From positions 1,925,501 to 1,989,500 of the forward strand of contig NZ_JAUETR010000001.1 of assembly GCF_032484785.1 (NCBI RefSeq): 64,000 nt of DNA, written 5' to 3'. The position numbers and the translations under genes were made by a program. Source of the stretch: Bradyrhizobium sp. SZCCHNS1050 (GTDB lineage: Bacteria; Pseudomonadota; Alphaproteobacteria; Rhizobiales; Xanthobacteraceae). The notes under the pieces were generated by a model. That model ran no database searches. It worked only from the letters and a program-made list of their open reading frames with translations, and was not told the origin of the DNA. Positions 50,518 to 60,634 of the stretch are shown in pieces; positions within the stretch are counted from its first letter, which is position 1; each line of letters begins with the position of its first letter.

Positions 50518-52308
50518 ATGTCCCTGCTCCGCATCTATGCCCGCGTGCTCCATCTGCTCGGAAAGGAGGCGCGGCTCGGCTGGTTTCTCGCGATTGCCAA
50601 CCTGGCGCTGGCGGTGGCGCAGTTCGCCGAGCCGGTGCTGTTCGGACGCATTGTCGACTCGCTCTCCGGCAAGGCCTCGGCCAGCACCGCCTGGCCGCTG
50701 CTCGCGGCCTGGGCCGGATTCGGCCTGTTCACGATTCTGGCCAGCGCCTGGGTCGCGCTGCAGGCCGACCGGCTGGCGCACCGGCAGCGCCACGCGGTGC
50801 TGACGAGCTATTTCGAGCACATTTTGCAGCTGCCGCTGACGTTCCATTCCGGCACGCATTCCGGCCGGCTGATGAAGGTGATGATCAACGGCACCGACGC
50901 GCTGTGGAAGCTGTGGCTGTCGTTCTTCCGCGAGCACTTCGCCGCGATCATGTCGGTGCTGGTGCTGCTGCCGCTGTCGCTCTATCTGAACTGGCGGCTC
51001 GCGATCCTCTTGTTCGTGCTGTGCGTCGTGTTCACCGTGCTGACGACGCTGGTGGTGCGCAAGACCTACGGCATGCAGAGCGAGGTCGAGGAGCATTACA
51101 GCGACCTGTCGGCGCGTGCCTCCGACGCGCTCGGCAACGTCGCGCTGGTGCAGAGCTTCGTGCGCATCGATGCCGAGGTGCAGGGCCTGCGCACCGTCGC
51201 CGGACAATTGCTGTCGGTGCAGATGCCGGTGCTCGGCTGGTGGGCGCTGGTGACGGTCATCACGCGTGCCTCGACCACCATCACCGTGCTCGCGATCTTC
51301 ACGCTCGGCATCGCCCTGCATCAGGCCGGGCTGACGTCGGTGGGCGAGATCGTGATGTTCGTGTCGTTCGCGACCATGCTGATCCAGAAGCTGGAGCAGG
51401 TCGTGTCCTTCATCAACAACGTGTTCATGGAGGCGCCCCGGCTGGCCGAGTTCTTCACCGTGCTCGATGCCGTGCCGGCCGTGCGCGACCGCCCCGACGC
51501 GATCGAGGTCGGCCGACTCTCGGGCCTGGTCGAATTCAACGATGTGTCGTTCTCCTATGACGGCAAGCGGCCGGCGGTGGAGGACCTCACTTTCACCGCG
51601 CTGCCCGGCCAGACCATCGCGCTGGTCGGCCCGACCGGCGCCGGCAAGTCGACGGCGATCGCGCTCCTGCATCGCGCCTTCGATCCGCAGTCGGGCTTCA
51701 TCAAGATCGACGGCATGGATGTGCGCGGATTGAAGCTCGCGGCGCTGCGCCGGAACATCGGCGTCGTGTTCCAGGAGGCGCTCCTGTTCAATCGCTCGAT
51801 CCGCGAGAACCTTTTGGTCGGCAAGCCCGACGCGACCGACGAGGAGCTGCGCACCGCCGCCGCGCGCGCCCAGGCGCTCGACTTCATCGATCGTGCCGAC
51901 CAGGGTTTCGATACCAACGCGGGCGAGCGCGGCCGCATGCTGTCCGGTGGCGAGCGCCAGCGGCTCTCGATCGCGCGTGCCCTCTTGAAGGATCCACCGA
52001 TCCTGATTCTCGACGAGGCGACCTCCGCGCTCGATGCCGTCACCGAGGCCAAGCTCAACGCGGCGCTCGACGAGGTGATGAGAGGACGCACGACCTTCGT
52101 GATCGCACACCGGCTCTCGACCATCCGCAACGCGACGCGAATCCTGGTGTTCGAGAACGGACGCGTGATCGAAAGCGGAACGTTCGATGAACTCGTCGCC
52201 AAGGGCGGCCACTTCGCGGAACTCGCGAAGGCCCAGTTCATGGTGCAGGAGAGCGCGCGCGCGACTCTCGCAGTGCCCGAGAGCGACGGCACCATCGTCA
52301 AGACCTGA
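50518..52308 (+). CDS. ndvA: cyclic beta-1,2-glucan ABC exporter NdvA/ChvA
   Basis: A 596-aa fused membrane-ATPase half-transporter that exports cyclic beta-glucan to the periplasm; in rhizobia and Agrobacterium this is needed for osmoadaptation and plant interaction. The N-terminal half has six membrane segments. The ATPase domain has Walker [10 protein letters not shown], the Q-loop [19 protein letters not shown], the signature [15 protein letters not shown], Walker [13 protein letters not shown] and the switch IAHRLST. Length and order fit the NdvA/ChvA family. Starts at ATG 50518, without a strong ribosome-binding site. Confidence 0.92.
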   Translation: MSLLRIYARVLHLLGKEARLGWFLAIANLALAVAQFAEPVLFGRIVDSLSGKASASTAWPLLAAWAGFGLFTILASAWVALQADRLAHRQRHAVLTSYFEHILQLPLTFHSGTHSGRLMKVMINGTDALWKLWLSFFREHFAAIMSVLVLLPLSLYLNWRLAILLFVLCVVFTVLTTLVVRKTYGMQSEVEEHYSDLSARASDALGNVALVQSFVRIDAEVQGLRTVAGQLLSVQMPVLGWWALVTVITRASTTITVLAIFTLGIALHQAGLTSVGEIVMFVSFATMLIQKLEQVVSFINNVFMEAPRLAEFFTVLDAVPAVRDRPDAIEVGRLSGLVEFNDVSFSYDGKRPAVEDLTFTALPGQTIALVGPTGAGKSTAIALLHRAFDPQSGFIKIDGMDVRGLKLAALRRNIGVVFQEALLFNRSIRENLLVGKPDATDEELRTAAARAQALDFIDRADQGFDTNAGERGRMLSGGERQRLSIARALLKDPPILILDEATSALDAVTEAKLNAALDEVMRGRTTFVIAHRLSTIRNATRILVFENGRVIESGTFDELVAKGGHFAELAKAQFMVQESARATLAVPESDGTIVKT

Positions 52309-52481
52309 TCGCGGGACGCTTTCATCGTGGAATTGAATGGCTCGCCTCTGTTCTGGAGCGTCGAGCCGGTATAGGTTCGCGGCCTGCCGCAACCAAAGCG
52401 GCGCCGGACACGCTTGAAACCCGAAAGCCCGCTTGCCCACCTCGCCGCGCGAGGCGGGTCTCAAAGGACCGGACCAGACCA

Positions 52482-53897
52482 GTGCAGACGCTTCGCCTGT
52501 TGTTCCGCTACGCCCCGATCAAGATCATCGCTCTCGCTGCCGCTCTCGTGCTCGCGCCGCGCTGGGCCCATGCCGAGGCGCTGCTGCTCGTCGAAGCCGA
52601 CACAGGCAAGGTGCTGGAGGCGCAGAACGCGACCTATCCGTGGTACCCTGCATCGGTCACCAAGCTGATGACGGCCTATGTCACCTTGAAGGCGGTCAAG
52701 GACGGCAGGATCACGCTCGACACGCTGTTCACGGTCTCACCGACCGCGGCATCACAGTCGCCGTCGAAGATGGGCTATCGGCCCGGCACGCAGGTCACCG
52801 TCGACAACGCACTGAAGATGATGCTGGTGAAGTCCGCCAATGACATGGCGGTGGTCTTGGCCGAGGGCGTCGGCGGCTCCATCGACGGCTTCTCGGCGAT
52901 GATGAACGACACCGCCCGCAAGCTCGGCATGACGCAGACCAGCTACGTGAATCCGAACGGACTGCCTGCCGACGGCCAGATCACCTCGGCGCGTGATCTC
53001 GCGATCCTGGCGCGCGCCATCATCCGCGATCTTCCCGAGTACGAATATTTCGTCCACATCCCGTCGATCCGCTACGGCCGCCGCGTCGTGCAGAACTTCA
53101 ACAAGCTGATCGGGCGCTATCCCGGCGCCGACGGTTTCAAGACCGGCTTCATCTGCGCCTCCGGCTACAATCTCGTGGCGTCGGCGACCCGCAACGGCAA
53201 GCGCCTGATCGCGGTGGTGCTCGGCGCCTCCTCGGGACAGATGCGCGCCGTGCGCGCGATCCAGATGCTGGACCGTGGCTTCAACGGCAACCAGCTGAGC
53301 TGGCTGAAGTCGCCGCTGGGCACGGTCGATCAGTTGCCCCCCGTCGACGCGACGCCGCCCAACCTGCGCGACGACATGTGCAACGGCCGCCGCCACCGAC
53401 CAGCCAGCGACGACGACGAGGACACCGTTGCCGGTGCGGACGGCGAAGCGACCGGCGGCACCCTGCTCGCCGGCCTGCAGACGCCGACCATGAAGCCGTC
53501 CGAGCTGCTGGCGGCGGCGCCCGCCCCGTCCGAGCCGGTGCTGGTCTACACCGGCCCGACGCGCACCGGCGCGGCGCTGATCGCCGCCGTCGCCGCCGAT
53601 GCCGACGCGCAGACCGCGACCAAGCACCGCGGCAAGAAGGCGCATGCCGCCGCCCGGAAGGACGCCAAGCCGGCGACCCGGACCGCCGCCAAGACCGATG
53701 CGGATGCGAAGGCCGCTGCGAAGCCGCAGGCCAAGCCGGCTGAGGCCAAGCCGGGCGCGGCCCGCCACGTCGCCGCCAAGCACGAAGCCGGCGGAAAAAC
53801 GGCGGAAAAAGCCGGCTCCGACGCGCCCAAGCCCACCAAACCCAAGGCTGCCGCAAAGCCGAAGACGGACGGCAAGCCCGCGCCGAAGGACGGCTGA
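52482..53897 (+). CDS. D-alanyl-D-alanine carboxypeptidase with a long basic tail
   Basis: Penicillin-binding protein of the DacA/PBP5 type, which trims the terminal D-Ala of peptidoglycan stem peptides in the periplasm. A signal peptide spans residues 1-32. The active-site motifs are Ser58-x-x-Lys61 (PASVTKLM), Ser118-x-Asn120 (KSANDMAV) and KTG 220-222 (GFKTGFICASGYN). After about residue 300 comes a roughly 170-residue disordered tail rich in Ala, Lys and Pro (KHRGKKAHAAARKDAKP), unlike the usual amphipathic anchor. The start is GTG 52482, without a clear ribosome-binding site, so the start is less sure. Confidence 0.9.
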   Translation: MQTLRLLFRYAPIKIIALAAALVLAPRWAHAEALLLVEADTGKVLEAQNATYPWYPASVTKLMTAYVTLKAVKDGRITLDTLFTVSPTAASQSPSKMGYRPGTQVTVDNALKMMLVKSANDMAVVLAEGVGGSIDGFSAMMNDTARKLGMTQTSYVNPNGLPADGQITSARDLAILARAIIRDLPEYEYFVHIPSIRYGRRVVQNFNKLIGRYPGADGFKTGFICASGYNLVASATRNGKRLIAVVLGASSGQMRAVRAIQMLDRGFNGNQLSWLKSPLGTVDQLPPVDATPPNLRDDMCNGRRHRPASDDDEDTVAGADGEATGGTLLAGLQTPTMKPSELLAAAPAPSEPVLVYTGPTRTGAALIAAVAADADAQTATKHRGKKAHAAARKDAKPATRTAAKTDADAKAAAKPQAKPAEAKPGAARHVAAKHEAGGKTAEKAGSDAPKPTKPKAAAKPKTDGKPAPKDG

Positions 53898-54088
53898 TCC
53901 CGCGCGGCGCATACGGCCGCAGCCAGCAATTGGCACGGGCCCCCGGCCCGGATCGCCCGTCCCTCCCCTTTCGTCGCCGCGCCGGCCGCTTGCCTTGAAC
54001 GGCCGGAAATTCGATATTGGCGCCGCCGGCCCGAGCGAGGCCGGCGGCTGCCGATAGACGAACAAGAGACGATCAGAGAGGAAGGGTC

Positions 54089-55780
54089 ATGGAGCGCATC
54101 TGGCTCAAGCACTATCCGGCCGGCGTTCCCGCCGATATCGATCCGGGCAAATACCCGTCGCTCGTCGACCTGCTGGAAGAGAGCTTCAGGAAATTCGCCG
54201 ATCGCCGCGCCTTCATCTGCATGGACAAGGCGATCAGCTATCGCGAGCTCGACGATATGTCGGTCGCGATGGGCGCCTATCTGCAGGGCCTGGGGCTGGC
54301 AAAGGGCGCGCGCGTCGCGCTGATGATGCCGAACGTGCTGCAATATCCGATCGCGATCTCCGCGGTGCTGCGCGCGGGCTACGCGGTCGTCAACGTCAAC
54401 CCGCTCTACACGCCGCGCGAGCTCGAGCACCAGCTCAAGGATTCCGGCGCCGAGGCGATCATCGTGCTGGAGAACTTTGCCCACACGGTGCAGCAGGTGG
54501 TCGGCCACACCCAGGTCAAGCACATCGTCGTCGCCAGCATGGGCGACCTGCTCGGCTTCAAGGGCGTGATCGTCAACCTCGTCGTCCGCCGCCTGAAGAA
54601 GATGGTGCCGGCGTTCTCGCTGCCGGGCGCGGTCCCCTTCAACGATGCGCTCGCCGCCGGACGCGGCAAGCGCTTCCAGAAGCCCGCCATCGGTCCGGAC
54701 GACGTCGCCTTCCTGCAATATACCGGCGGCACCACCGGCGTCTCCAAGGGCGCCACGCTGCTCCACCGCAACGTCGTCGCCAATGTGCTGCAGAACGATG
54801 CGTGGCTGCAGCCGGTGATGGACAAGCCGCCGCATGTCGATCAGCTGCTGATCGTCTGCGCGCTGCCGCTCTACCACATCTTCGCGCTGACCTGCTGCTT
54901 CCTGCTCGCGGTGCGCGCGGGCGGCGCCAATCTCTTGATCCCCAATCCGCGCGACATCCCCGGCTTCATCAAGGAGCTCATGAAGTATCAGGTCACCACC
55001 TTCCCGGCCGTCAACACGCTCTACAACGGCCTGCTGCATCATCCTGACTTCCGCAAGATCGATTTCTCCAAGCTTAAGGTCTCCAACGGCGGCGGCATGG
55101 CCGTGCAGCGCCCGGTGGCCGAGCAGTGGAAGCAGGTGACGGGCTGCAGCATCGCCGAAGGCTACGGCCTGTCGGAGACCGCGCCGGTGCTGACCTGCAA
55201 CGTGCCGACCTCGACGGAATTCACCGGCACCATCGGCCTGCCGCTGCCGTCGACCTGGCTCTCGATCCGCGATGACGACGGCAACGAAGTGCCGCTGGGA
55301 CAACCCGGCGAGATCTGCGCCAAGGGCCCGCAGGTGATGGCAGGCTACTGGAATCGTCCCGACGAGACCGCCAAGGTGATGACGGCGGACGGCTTCTTCC
55401 GCACCGGAGACGTCGGCGTCATGGCCGCGGACGGCTCGGTCAAGATCGTGGACCGCAAGAAAGACATGATCCTGGTCTCCGGCTTCAACGTCTATCCGAA
55501 CGAGGTCGAAGAGGTCATCGCGACCCATCCGGGCGTGCTGGAGACCGCCGTGATCGGGCTGCCGGATGAGAAGACCGGCGAGGTCGTCAAGGCGTTCGTG
55601 GTGAAGAAGGATCCCAACCTCACCTCCGAGGACATCATCAAGCACTGCCACGAGCAGCTCACGAACTACAAGGTGCCGAAGCAGATCGAGTTCAGGACCG
55701 AGCTGCCGAAGACCAATGTCGGCAAGATCCTGCGCCGCGAGCTGCGCGACGAGAAGAAGAAGCCGGCAGCAGCGGCCTGA
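54089..55780 (+). CDS. fadD: long-chain fatty acid-CoA ligase
   Basis: A 563-aa ANL-family enzyme that makes acyl-CoA from long-chain fatty acids for beta-oxidation or lipid synthesis. Motifs: LQYTGGTTGVSKGATLLHRN, AEGYGLSETAPVLTCNVP, FFRTGDVGVMAADGSVKI and NVGKILRRELRDEKKK with the C-terminal catalytic lysine. Specificity is inferred from family resemblance. GAGAGGAAGGGTC before ATG 54089 is a strong ribosome-binding site, so the longer upstream frame is not used. It is followed by a hairpin (55843-55872) and a peroxiredoxin gene. Confidence 0.92.
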   Translation: MERIWLKHYPAGVPADIDPGKYPSLVDLLEESFRKFADRRAFICMDKAISYRELDDMSVAMGAYLQGLGLAKGARVALMMPNVLQYPIAISAVLRAGYAVVNVNPLYTPRELEHQLKDSGAEAIIVLENFAHTVQQVVGHTQVKHIVVASMGDLLGFKGVIVNLVVRRLKKMVPAFSLPGAVPFNDALAAGRGKRFQKPAIGPDDVAFLQYTGGTTGVSKGATLLHRNVVANVLQNDAWLQPVMDKPPHVDQLLIVCALPLYHIFALTCCFLLAVRAGGANLLIPNPRDIPGFIKELMKYQVTTFPAVNTLYNGLLHHPDFRKIDFSKLKVSNGGGMAVQRPVAEQWKQVTGCSIAEGYGLSETAPVLTCNVPTSTEFTGTIGLPLPSTWLSIRDDDGNEVPLGQPGEICAKGPQVMAGYWNRPDETAKVMTADGFFRTGDVGVMAADGSVKIVDRKKDMILVSGFNVYPNEVEEVIATHPGVLETAVIGLPDEKTGEVVKAFVVKKDPNLTSEDIIKHCHEQLTNYKVPKQIEFRTELPKTNVGKILRRELRDEKKKPAAAA

Positions 55781-55842
55781 GTCCATTGGCGCCGCGAATC
55801 CCGGCGCACGATGAGGGACGTGCGATGACGGATACGTGATCA

Positions 55843-55872
55843 CGGCGGGCCGTTGCCGTTTCCGGCCCGCCG
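55843..55872. terminator. GC-rich hairpin after the acyl-CoA ligase gene
   Basis: CGGCGGGCC (55843-55851) pairs with GGCCCGCCG (55864-55872) around a 12-nt loop. No T-run follows, so it may be an RNA-stability or weak termination structure. Confidence 0.4.
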
Positions 55873-55924
55873 AATAGTGTAGCGCGCACCGCGCAAGACA
55901 CATCCAGGGGAAGGAGTAACTCGA

Positions 55925-56410
55925 ATGACCATCCAGGTTGGCGATAAGCTGCCGCAGGCCCAATTCCGCGTCATGACCGGCGAAGGCCCGCAGGTCAAAA
56001 CCACCGACGACATCTTCAAGGGCAAGAAGGTCGCGCTGTTCGCGGTGCCCGGCGCCTACACCGGCACCTGCCACAAGATGCATCTGCCCAGCATCTTCCT
56101 CAATGCCTATGCGTTGAAGGACAAGGGCGTCGACACCATCGCGATCGTCTCGGTCAACGACGCCTTCGTCATGAACGCCTGGAAGCGCGACACCGACCAG
56201 CGCGACGAGGCCGTGTTCCTGGCCGACGGCAATGCCGAGTTCACCAAGGCGATCGGCATGGAGCTCGACGCGTCCGGCGCCGGCCTCGGCATCCGCTCCA
56301 AGCGCTATTCGATGCTGGTCGAGGACGGCGTGGTCAAGAAGCTGAACCTCGAAGCCGCGCCGGGCAAGGTCGAGGTCTCCGGCGGCGACACGCTGCTCGG
56401 ACAGCTTTAG
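55925..56410 (+). CDS. single-cysteine peroxiredoxin (Prx5-like)
   Basis: A 161-aa thiol peroxidase that reduces hydrogen peroxide and organic peroxides. The active loop PGAYTGTCHKMHLPS places the peroxidatic cysteine at residue 49. No other cysteine is present, so it works as a 1-Cys enzyme needing an external thiol such as glutathione/glutaredoxin. The rest matches the Prx5 fold (VDTIAIVSVNDAFVMNAWKR, then SKRYSMLVEDGVVKKL). A strong ribosome-binding site GGAAGGAG precedes the ATG. A terminator follows. Confidence 0.92.
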   Translation: MTIQVGDKLPQAQFRVMTGEGPQVKTTDDIFKGKKVALFAVPGAYTGTCHKMHLPSIFLNAYALKDKGVDTIAIVSVNDAFVMNAWKRDTDQRDEAVFLADGNAEFTKAIGMELDASGAGLGIRSKRYSMLVEDGVVKKLNLEAAPGKVEVSGGDTLLGQL

Positions 56411-56435
56411 GCCAGCATGGCTTGATCTGAATATG

Positions 56436-56463
56436 AAGGCCCGCGCTCACGTGCGGGCCTTTT
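56436..56463 (+). terminator. rho-independent terminator of the peroxiredoxin gene
   Basis: AAGGCCCGC (56436-56444) pairs with GCGGGCCTT (56453-56461) around an 8-nt loop, and a short T-run follows. Confidence 0.8.
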
Positions 56464-56555
56464 GCTTATTTGGTCCTGCGTGCTGTTGCCGAACCGAGAA
56501 GAGTATCTGAAACGTTCTGTCGCTAGGGAGAGACAGGAGCAGGCTCGGAGGTCGT

Positions 56556-56837
56556 ATGACAACAATCCTGATCACCTGCGCCTTGGCCGTATTTTGCCTA
56601 TGGCGCATGCGCCGCGCTCACGAGGATGCGGCAGAGCATTGGGCGAGCGGCTTGGCCCGCGACCCGCTCTACTGGATCGGCAGCGTCATGGCGCTGATCG
56701 TACTCGGATTGGCGATGTACATGGCCCGTGAGCACATGGGCTTCACGGGCGCAGGACGCTGGTTCTGGGGCGCAGAACTCATACTGATCGTTGCGACTCT
56801 CTTGGTCCGCCGGACGCTCAAATGGCGGTATGGCTAA
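56556..56837 (+). CDS. small hypothetical membrane protein (93 aa)
   Basis: It has two or three membrane segments ([17 protein letters not shown] near residues 4-20, [18 protein letters not shown], and [17 protein letters not shown]) and a basic end. No family was recognised. GGAGGT precedes the ATG. Its TAA stop overlaps the stop of the convergent rnhA gene (56834-56837), so the two ends share bases; no terminator separates them. Confidence 0.7.
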   Translation: MTTILITCALAVFCLWRMRRAHEDAAEHWASGLARDPLYWIGSVMALIVLGLAMYMAREHMGFTGAGRWFWGAELILIVATLLVRRTLKWRYG

Positions 56838-57298
56838 CTCCGCACGTTCTTCTGCATCCTGGCCATCGCCACGCCGTCGCGGGCGAGCTGATCGGCGCGC
56901 TCGTTCTCGGCGTGCCCGGCATGGCCCTTGACCCAGTGCCAGTTGACCTTGTGCGGCTTCAGCGCCGCGTCGAGCCGCTGCCACAGCTCGGCGTTCTTGA
57001 CCGGCTTCTTGTCGGCGGTCTTCCAGCCGTTGCGCTTCCAGCCGTGGATCCATCCGGTGATGCCCTGCCGGACATATTGGCTGTCAGTGTAGAGCTCGAC
57101 CTGACACGACTTCTTCAGCGCCTCCAGCGCCGAGATCGCGGCCATCAGCTCCATGCGGTTGTTGGTCGTGTGCGGCTCGCCGCCCTTGAGCTCTTTTTCC
57201 TTGTCGCCGAAGCGCAGGATCGCGCCCCAGCCGCCCGGCCCCGGATTCCCCGAGCAGGCGCCATCGGTGTAGATGCTGACGACCGGATGCTCGCTCAC
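56834..57298 (-). CDS. rnhA: ribonuclease HI
   Basis: A 154-aa enzyme that cleaves the RNA strand of RNA-DNA hybrids. It begins with GTG 57298 ([20 protein letters not shown]). The catalytic carboxylates are visible: Asp12 in [14 protein letters not shown], the Glu in [10 protein letters not shown], the Asp in [12 protein letters not shown] and the Asp in [12 protein letters not shown]. The GTG lies in a 4-nt overlap (GTGA) with the upstream thrB stop, so the two are coupled. The longer frame to 57577 is an out-of-family extension. Confidence 0.96.
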   Translation of the reverse strand: MSEHPVVSIYTDGACSGNPGPGGWGAILRFGDKEKELKGGEPHTTNNRMELMAAISALEALKKSCQVELYTDSQYVRQGITGWIHGWKRNGWKTADKKPVKNAELWQRLDAALKPHKVNWHWVKGHAGHAENERADQLARDGVAMARMQKNVRS

Positions 57299-58269
57299 GC
57301 CAATGCTCCGCCGATGCCGTAGTCGCGCACGCTGGTCACCGCCTGGTGGAAGCGCAGCTTGCGGACATATTCGAGCGGGTCCTTGGGCCTGACCAGCGCC
57401 CCCGCCGGCACGTTGAGCCAGTCCACCAGCCGCGTCAGCAGGAAGCGGATCGCGGCGCCGCGCGCCAGCAGCGGCAGCGCCTCCAGCTCGGCGTCCGACA
57501 GCGGCCGGACGCGGCCATAGGCGTTGAAGAAGGCGCGCGCCTTGGTGACGTTCAGCGAATGATCGGCCTCGAAGCACCAGGCGTTGAGGCAGATCGCGAC
57601 GTCATACGCCAGAATGTCGTTGCAGGAGAACGGGAAGTCGATCAGCCCCGAGAGCTTGTCGCCGAGGAAGAACACGTTGTCCGGAAACAGGTCGGCATGG
57701 ATGACGCCTTCCGGCAGATGCGTCGGCCAGGAGCGCCCGAGATGATCGAGCTCGGCGGAGAGCAGCGCGGAGAGGCCGGCCTGCACCGTGTCGGCGCGGT
57801 CGGCGGCCTGCGCGAACAACGACCGCCAGCCGGCGACCGAGAGCGGATTCTTGCGCACCAGCGGGAAGTCGCGTCCGGCCAGATGCATCTGCGCCAGCGC
57901 CGCGCCGACGCCGGCGCAGTGGGTGACGTTCGGCTTGCGCGGCCACATGCCTTCCAGGAAGTTGATGATCGCCGCGGGCCGGCCGGACAGGCTCGAATAC
58001 ACCGCCCCGTCGCGGTTGCGGGCGGGCTGCGGACAGCTCACGCCGCGCTCGGCGAGGTGGGCCATCAGCCCCAGAAAATACGGCAGGTCATCCACCGCCA
58101 CGCGCTTCTCGTACAGCGTGAGGATGAAGGAGCCCTTGGTGGTGTGGAGCAGGAAGTTGGAGTTTTCGACCCCTTCGGCGATGCCCTTGTAAGAGAGCAG
58201 CTCGCCGATGTCGTAGGTCTTGAGGAAATCCGCAAGCTCGTCGGCGGCGACGTCGGTATAGACCGCCAT
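57295..58269 (-). CDS. thrB: homoserine kinase
   Basis: A 324-aa cytoplasmic kinase that phosphorylates homoserine in threonine biosynthesis, of the aminoglycoside-phosphotransferase-like (APH fold) type found in alphaproteobacteria rather than the GHMP type. Seen are the N-terminal lobe ([20 protein letters not shown]), the catalytic loop [18 protein letters not shown] and the metal-binding [19 protein letters not shown]. It overlaps rnhA by 4 nt and lies downstream of ispH on the same strand. Confidence 0.95.
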   Translation of the reverse strand: MAVYTDVAADELADFLKTYDIGELLSYKGIAEGVENSNFLLHTTKGSFILTLYEKRVAVDDLPYFLGLMAHLAERGVSCPQPARNRDGAVYSSLSGRPAAIINFLEGMWPRKPNVTHCAGVGAALAQMHLAGRDFPLVRKNPLSVAGWRSLFAQAADRADTVQAGLSALLSAELDHLGRSWPTHLPEGVIHADLFPDNVFFLGDKLSGLIDFPFSCNDILAYDVAICLNAWCFEADHSLNVTKARAFFNAYGRVRPLSDAELEALPLLARGAAIRFLLTRLVDWLNVPAGALVRPKDPLEYVRKLRFHQAVTSVRDYGIGGALA

Positions 58270-58416
58270 GCGCTATCCCAGTTATCGAAGTTCGCCTGCC
58301 CCCGCCTCTCCGATGCGAACTTCGTCACCGAACAGGCCCGTAGCGCCCTTCATCGCGCATGCGGGCGCCACGTTCAAGGCCGAGAGGCCGCCGGGGGCGG
58401 AAAAGAAGCGGCCGAC

Positions 58417-59385
58417 TTACTCGGCTGCCGCTTCCGGCCGGAGCGAGCGCGGCAGCGGGAAGAATTCGTTCTCTTCCGCCGCAGAGACCGTCTCGACATG
58501 GAGCACGTAGCGCTCGGCAAAAGCGCCCATGATCTCCTCGACGATCACCTCCGGCGCCGAGGCGCCGGCTGTGATGCCGAGGCTCTTGATGCCCTCGAAG
58601 CGCGCCCAGTCGATGTCCGAGGCGCGCTGCGCCAGCACGGCAATCGGGCAGCCCTCGCGCTCGGCGACCTCGCGCAGGCGCTGCGAGTTCGACGAGTTCG
58701 GCGCACCGACCACGATCAGCGCATCGACCACCGGGGCCACCTTCTTGACCGCCAGCTGGCGGTTGGTGGTGGCGTAACAGATGTCTTCCTTGTGCGGGCC
58801 CGAGATGTTCGGGAAACGGCCCTTGAGGATCGCGACGATATCCTTGGTGTCGTCGATCGACAGCGTGGTCTGGGTGACGAAAGCGAGGTTGTTGGGGTCT
58901 TTCGGGGTGAAGGTCGCCGCGTCCTCGGCGGTCTCGATCAGCGTCACGGCGCCGGCCGGAAGCTGGCCGACGGTGCCGACCACCTCCGGATGGTGCGAAT
59001 GGCCGATCAGCAGGATCTCGCGGCCGCGCTTGAAGTGGATCGCCGCCTCGCGGTGGACCTTGGTCACCAGCGGGCAGGTCGCGTCCAGGGAGAAGAAGTT
59101 GCGCGCCTGGGCCTCGGCCGGAACCGATTTCGGCACGCCATGGGCCGAGAACACCACCGGTGCATTGGTACTGTCGGGAATCTCCGCCAGTTCCTCGACG
59201 AAGATGGCGCCCTTGGTCTTCAGGCTGTCGACGACGTATTTGTTGTGCACGATCTCGTGTCGGACATAGACCGGGGCGCCATAGATGGCGAGCGCCCGTT
59301 CCACGGTGTCGATGGCGCGCACCACGCCGGCGCAGAAGCCGCGCGGCGAGCAAAGCACGATTTTGAGGTCTGGTTTGGCTGCCAT
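58417..59385 (-). CDS. ispH: 4-hydroxy-3-methylbut-2-enyl diphosphate reductase
   Basis: A 322-aa iron-sulfur enzyme, the last step of the non-mevalonate isoprenoid pathway. Its three cluster cysteines are visible in [12 protein letters not shown] (Cys18), [13 protein letters not shown] and [17 protein letters not shown]. The core also has [20 protein letters not shown] and [11 protein letters not shown], as in the family. The start is at ATG 59385; a longer frame upstream to 60516 overlaps the divergent trcR gene and was rejected. Together with thrB and rnhA it forms a common alphaproteobacterial arrangement. Confidence 0.95.
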   Translation of the reverse strand: MAAKPDLKIVLCSPRGFCAGVVRAIDTVERALAIYGAPVYVRHEIVHNKYVVDSLKTKGAIFVEELAEIPDSTNAPVVFSAHGVPKSVPAEAQARNFFSLDATCPLVTKVHREAAIHFKRGREILLIGHSHHPEVVGTVGQLPAGAVTLIETAEDAATFTPKDPNNLAFVTQTTLSIDDTKDIVAILKGRFPNISGPHKEDICYATTNRQLAVKKVAPVVDALIVVGAPNSSNSQRLREVAEREGCPIAVLAQRASDIDWARFEGIKSLGITAGASAPEVIVEEIMGAFAERYVLHVETVSAAEENEFFPLPRSLRPEAAAE

Positions 59386-59652
59386 GGGGCTGGTCTGAGC
59401 TGATCTATGCGGGCTGGTTTCGGCGACCACGGACCCCCGGGCCGGCAAGCGGGGGCGGTCGATACGCGAAGAACTTGGGTCTGACACTCGTTTGGGTAGG
59501 ACTTGGGACTGCTTTCGAGCGCTGTCAAGGCCGTTTTCTCCAGGCCATTGCGCCCTGCCCCCGGGACGGCTTATATAGGGCCAATTCCCGTCATCGCCGA
59601 TGACCGCAGGTTTCGCCTCCAGGGCCGGGGCGGAGCACAAAGGAGATTTGCC

Positions 59653-60348
59653 ATGAGCAACGCCCCGCTGATGCCGAAGGCAACTGCCGTGTGGCTGGTC
59701 GACAATACCGCCTTGACCTTCGACCAGGTCGCCGATTTCACCAAGATGCACCCGCTGGAGGTGCGCGCCATTGCCGACGGGGACGCCGCCCAGGGCATCA
59801 AGGGCATGGATCCGATCTCGACCGGGCAGCTCACCCGCGAGGAGATCGAGAAGGCCGAGCGCGACCCGAATTACCGGCTCCGGCTGCAGGAGAGCAAGGT
59901 GGTGCTGCCGCCGCAGCCCAAGCGCAAGGGCCCCCGCTACACCCCGGTCTCGCGCCGCCACGAGCGCCCGAGCGCCATTCTCTGGCTGGTGCGGAACCAT
60001 CCCGAGCTCAAGGACGCCCAGATCATGCGCCTGGTCGGCACCACCAAGACCACGATCGCGAGCGTGCGCGACCGCACCCATTGGAACGCGCAGACACTGA
60101 CGCCGATGGATCCGGTGACGCTCGGCCTGTGCTCGCAGATCGAGCTCGACTTCGAGGTCCAGCGTGCCGCCAAGGAAAAGCCGCTCGACGCCAATTACAG
60201 CGGCGCCACCCTGCTCCCGGCCTCCGAGACCACGCGCAAGGACGAGTACGAGCCGGCGGGCCGCGATGAGGACGATCTCAACGTCGACGCCGTGTTCGCC
60301 AAGCTCAAGACCATCGGCGGCAAGAAGCAGGACGACGAGGAGGAGTAG
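59653..60348 (+). CDS. trcR: DUF1013 cell-cycle transcriptional regulator TrcR
   Basis: A 231-aa soluble protein of the DUF1013 family, whose members (TrcR) are associated with RNA polymerase in alphaproteobacteria and linked to cell-cycle gene expression. The N-terminal half has [40 protein letters not shown] and a helix-turn-helix-like [20 protein letters not shown]. The end is acidic (KKQDDEEE). The ribosome-binding site AGGAGATTTGCC just before ATG 59653 sets the start. It is transcribed divergently from ispH. Confidence 0.9.
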   Translation: MSNAPLMPKATAVWLVDNTALTFDQVADFTKMHPLEVRAIADGDAAQGIKGMDPISTGQLTREEIEKAERDPNYRLRLQESKVVLPPQPKRKGPRYTPVSRRHERPSAILWLVRNHPELKDAQIMRLVGTTKTTIASVRDRTHWNAQTLTPMDPVTLGLCSQIELDFEVQRAAKEKPLDANYSGATLLPASETTRKDEYEPAGRDEDDLNVDAVFAKLKTIGGKKQDDEEE

Positions 60349-60405
60349 GACGGGCACCTCCTGTCCTCGGGTCAATTCACCCGCGACTGCCCCACCATCG
60401 GTGTC

Positions 60406-60425
60406 GTCCCTGCGAACGCAGGGAC
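60406..60425. repeat. GTCCCTGCG palindrome (compensated variant, reversed)
   Basis: Perfect 9-bp arms GTCCCTGCG and CGCAGGGAC with an AA loop, followed by CCATAACCACAGG. Compared with copies at 33294 and 34201, one stem pair changed on both sides, so pairing is kept. Confidence 0.7.
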
Positions 60426-60576
60426 CCATAACCACAGGATTGCGTGACGGCCCAAGCTGGCTGTAACTCAGCGCGTCTTTCCTCACTCCCGCTGCGGCGT
60501 ATGGGCCCCGGCTCAAGGCCGGGACGACGCCTGTTTTACAGGCCCGAGCCCGAGCTTCGCGACCCGCAAACAGTCC

Positions 60577-60608
60577 AAAAAAAATGGCGCCGGGAATGCC
60601 GGCGCCAT
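60577..60608 (-). terminator. rho-independent terminator of ompW
   Basis: On the minus strand ATGGCGCCGG (60608-60599) pairs with CCGGCGCCAT (60593-60584) around a 5-nt loop, followed by an uninterrupted T-run at 60584-60577. It is a strong terminator after the ompW stop at 60635. Confidence 0.88.
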
Positions 60609-60634
60609 GACAGTCTTGGGAGGAACTGAAAAAA

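Noticed and set aside
58417..60516. Extended ispH frame of 699 aa
   Set aside because: It overlaps the divergent trcR gene with a good ribosome-binding site. IspH is complete from ATG 59385, so the extension is an antisense run-through.
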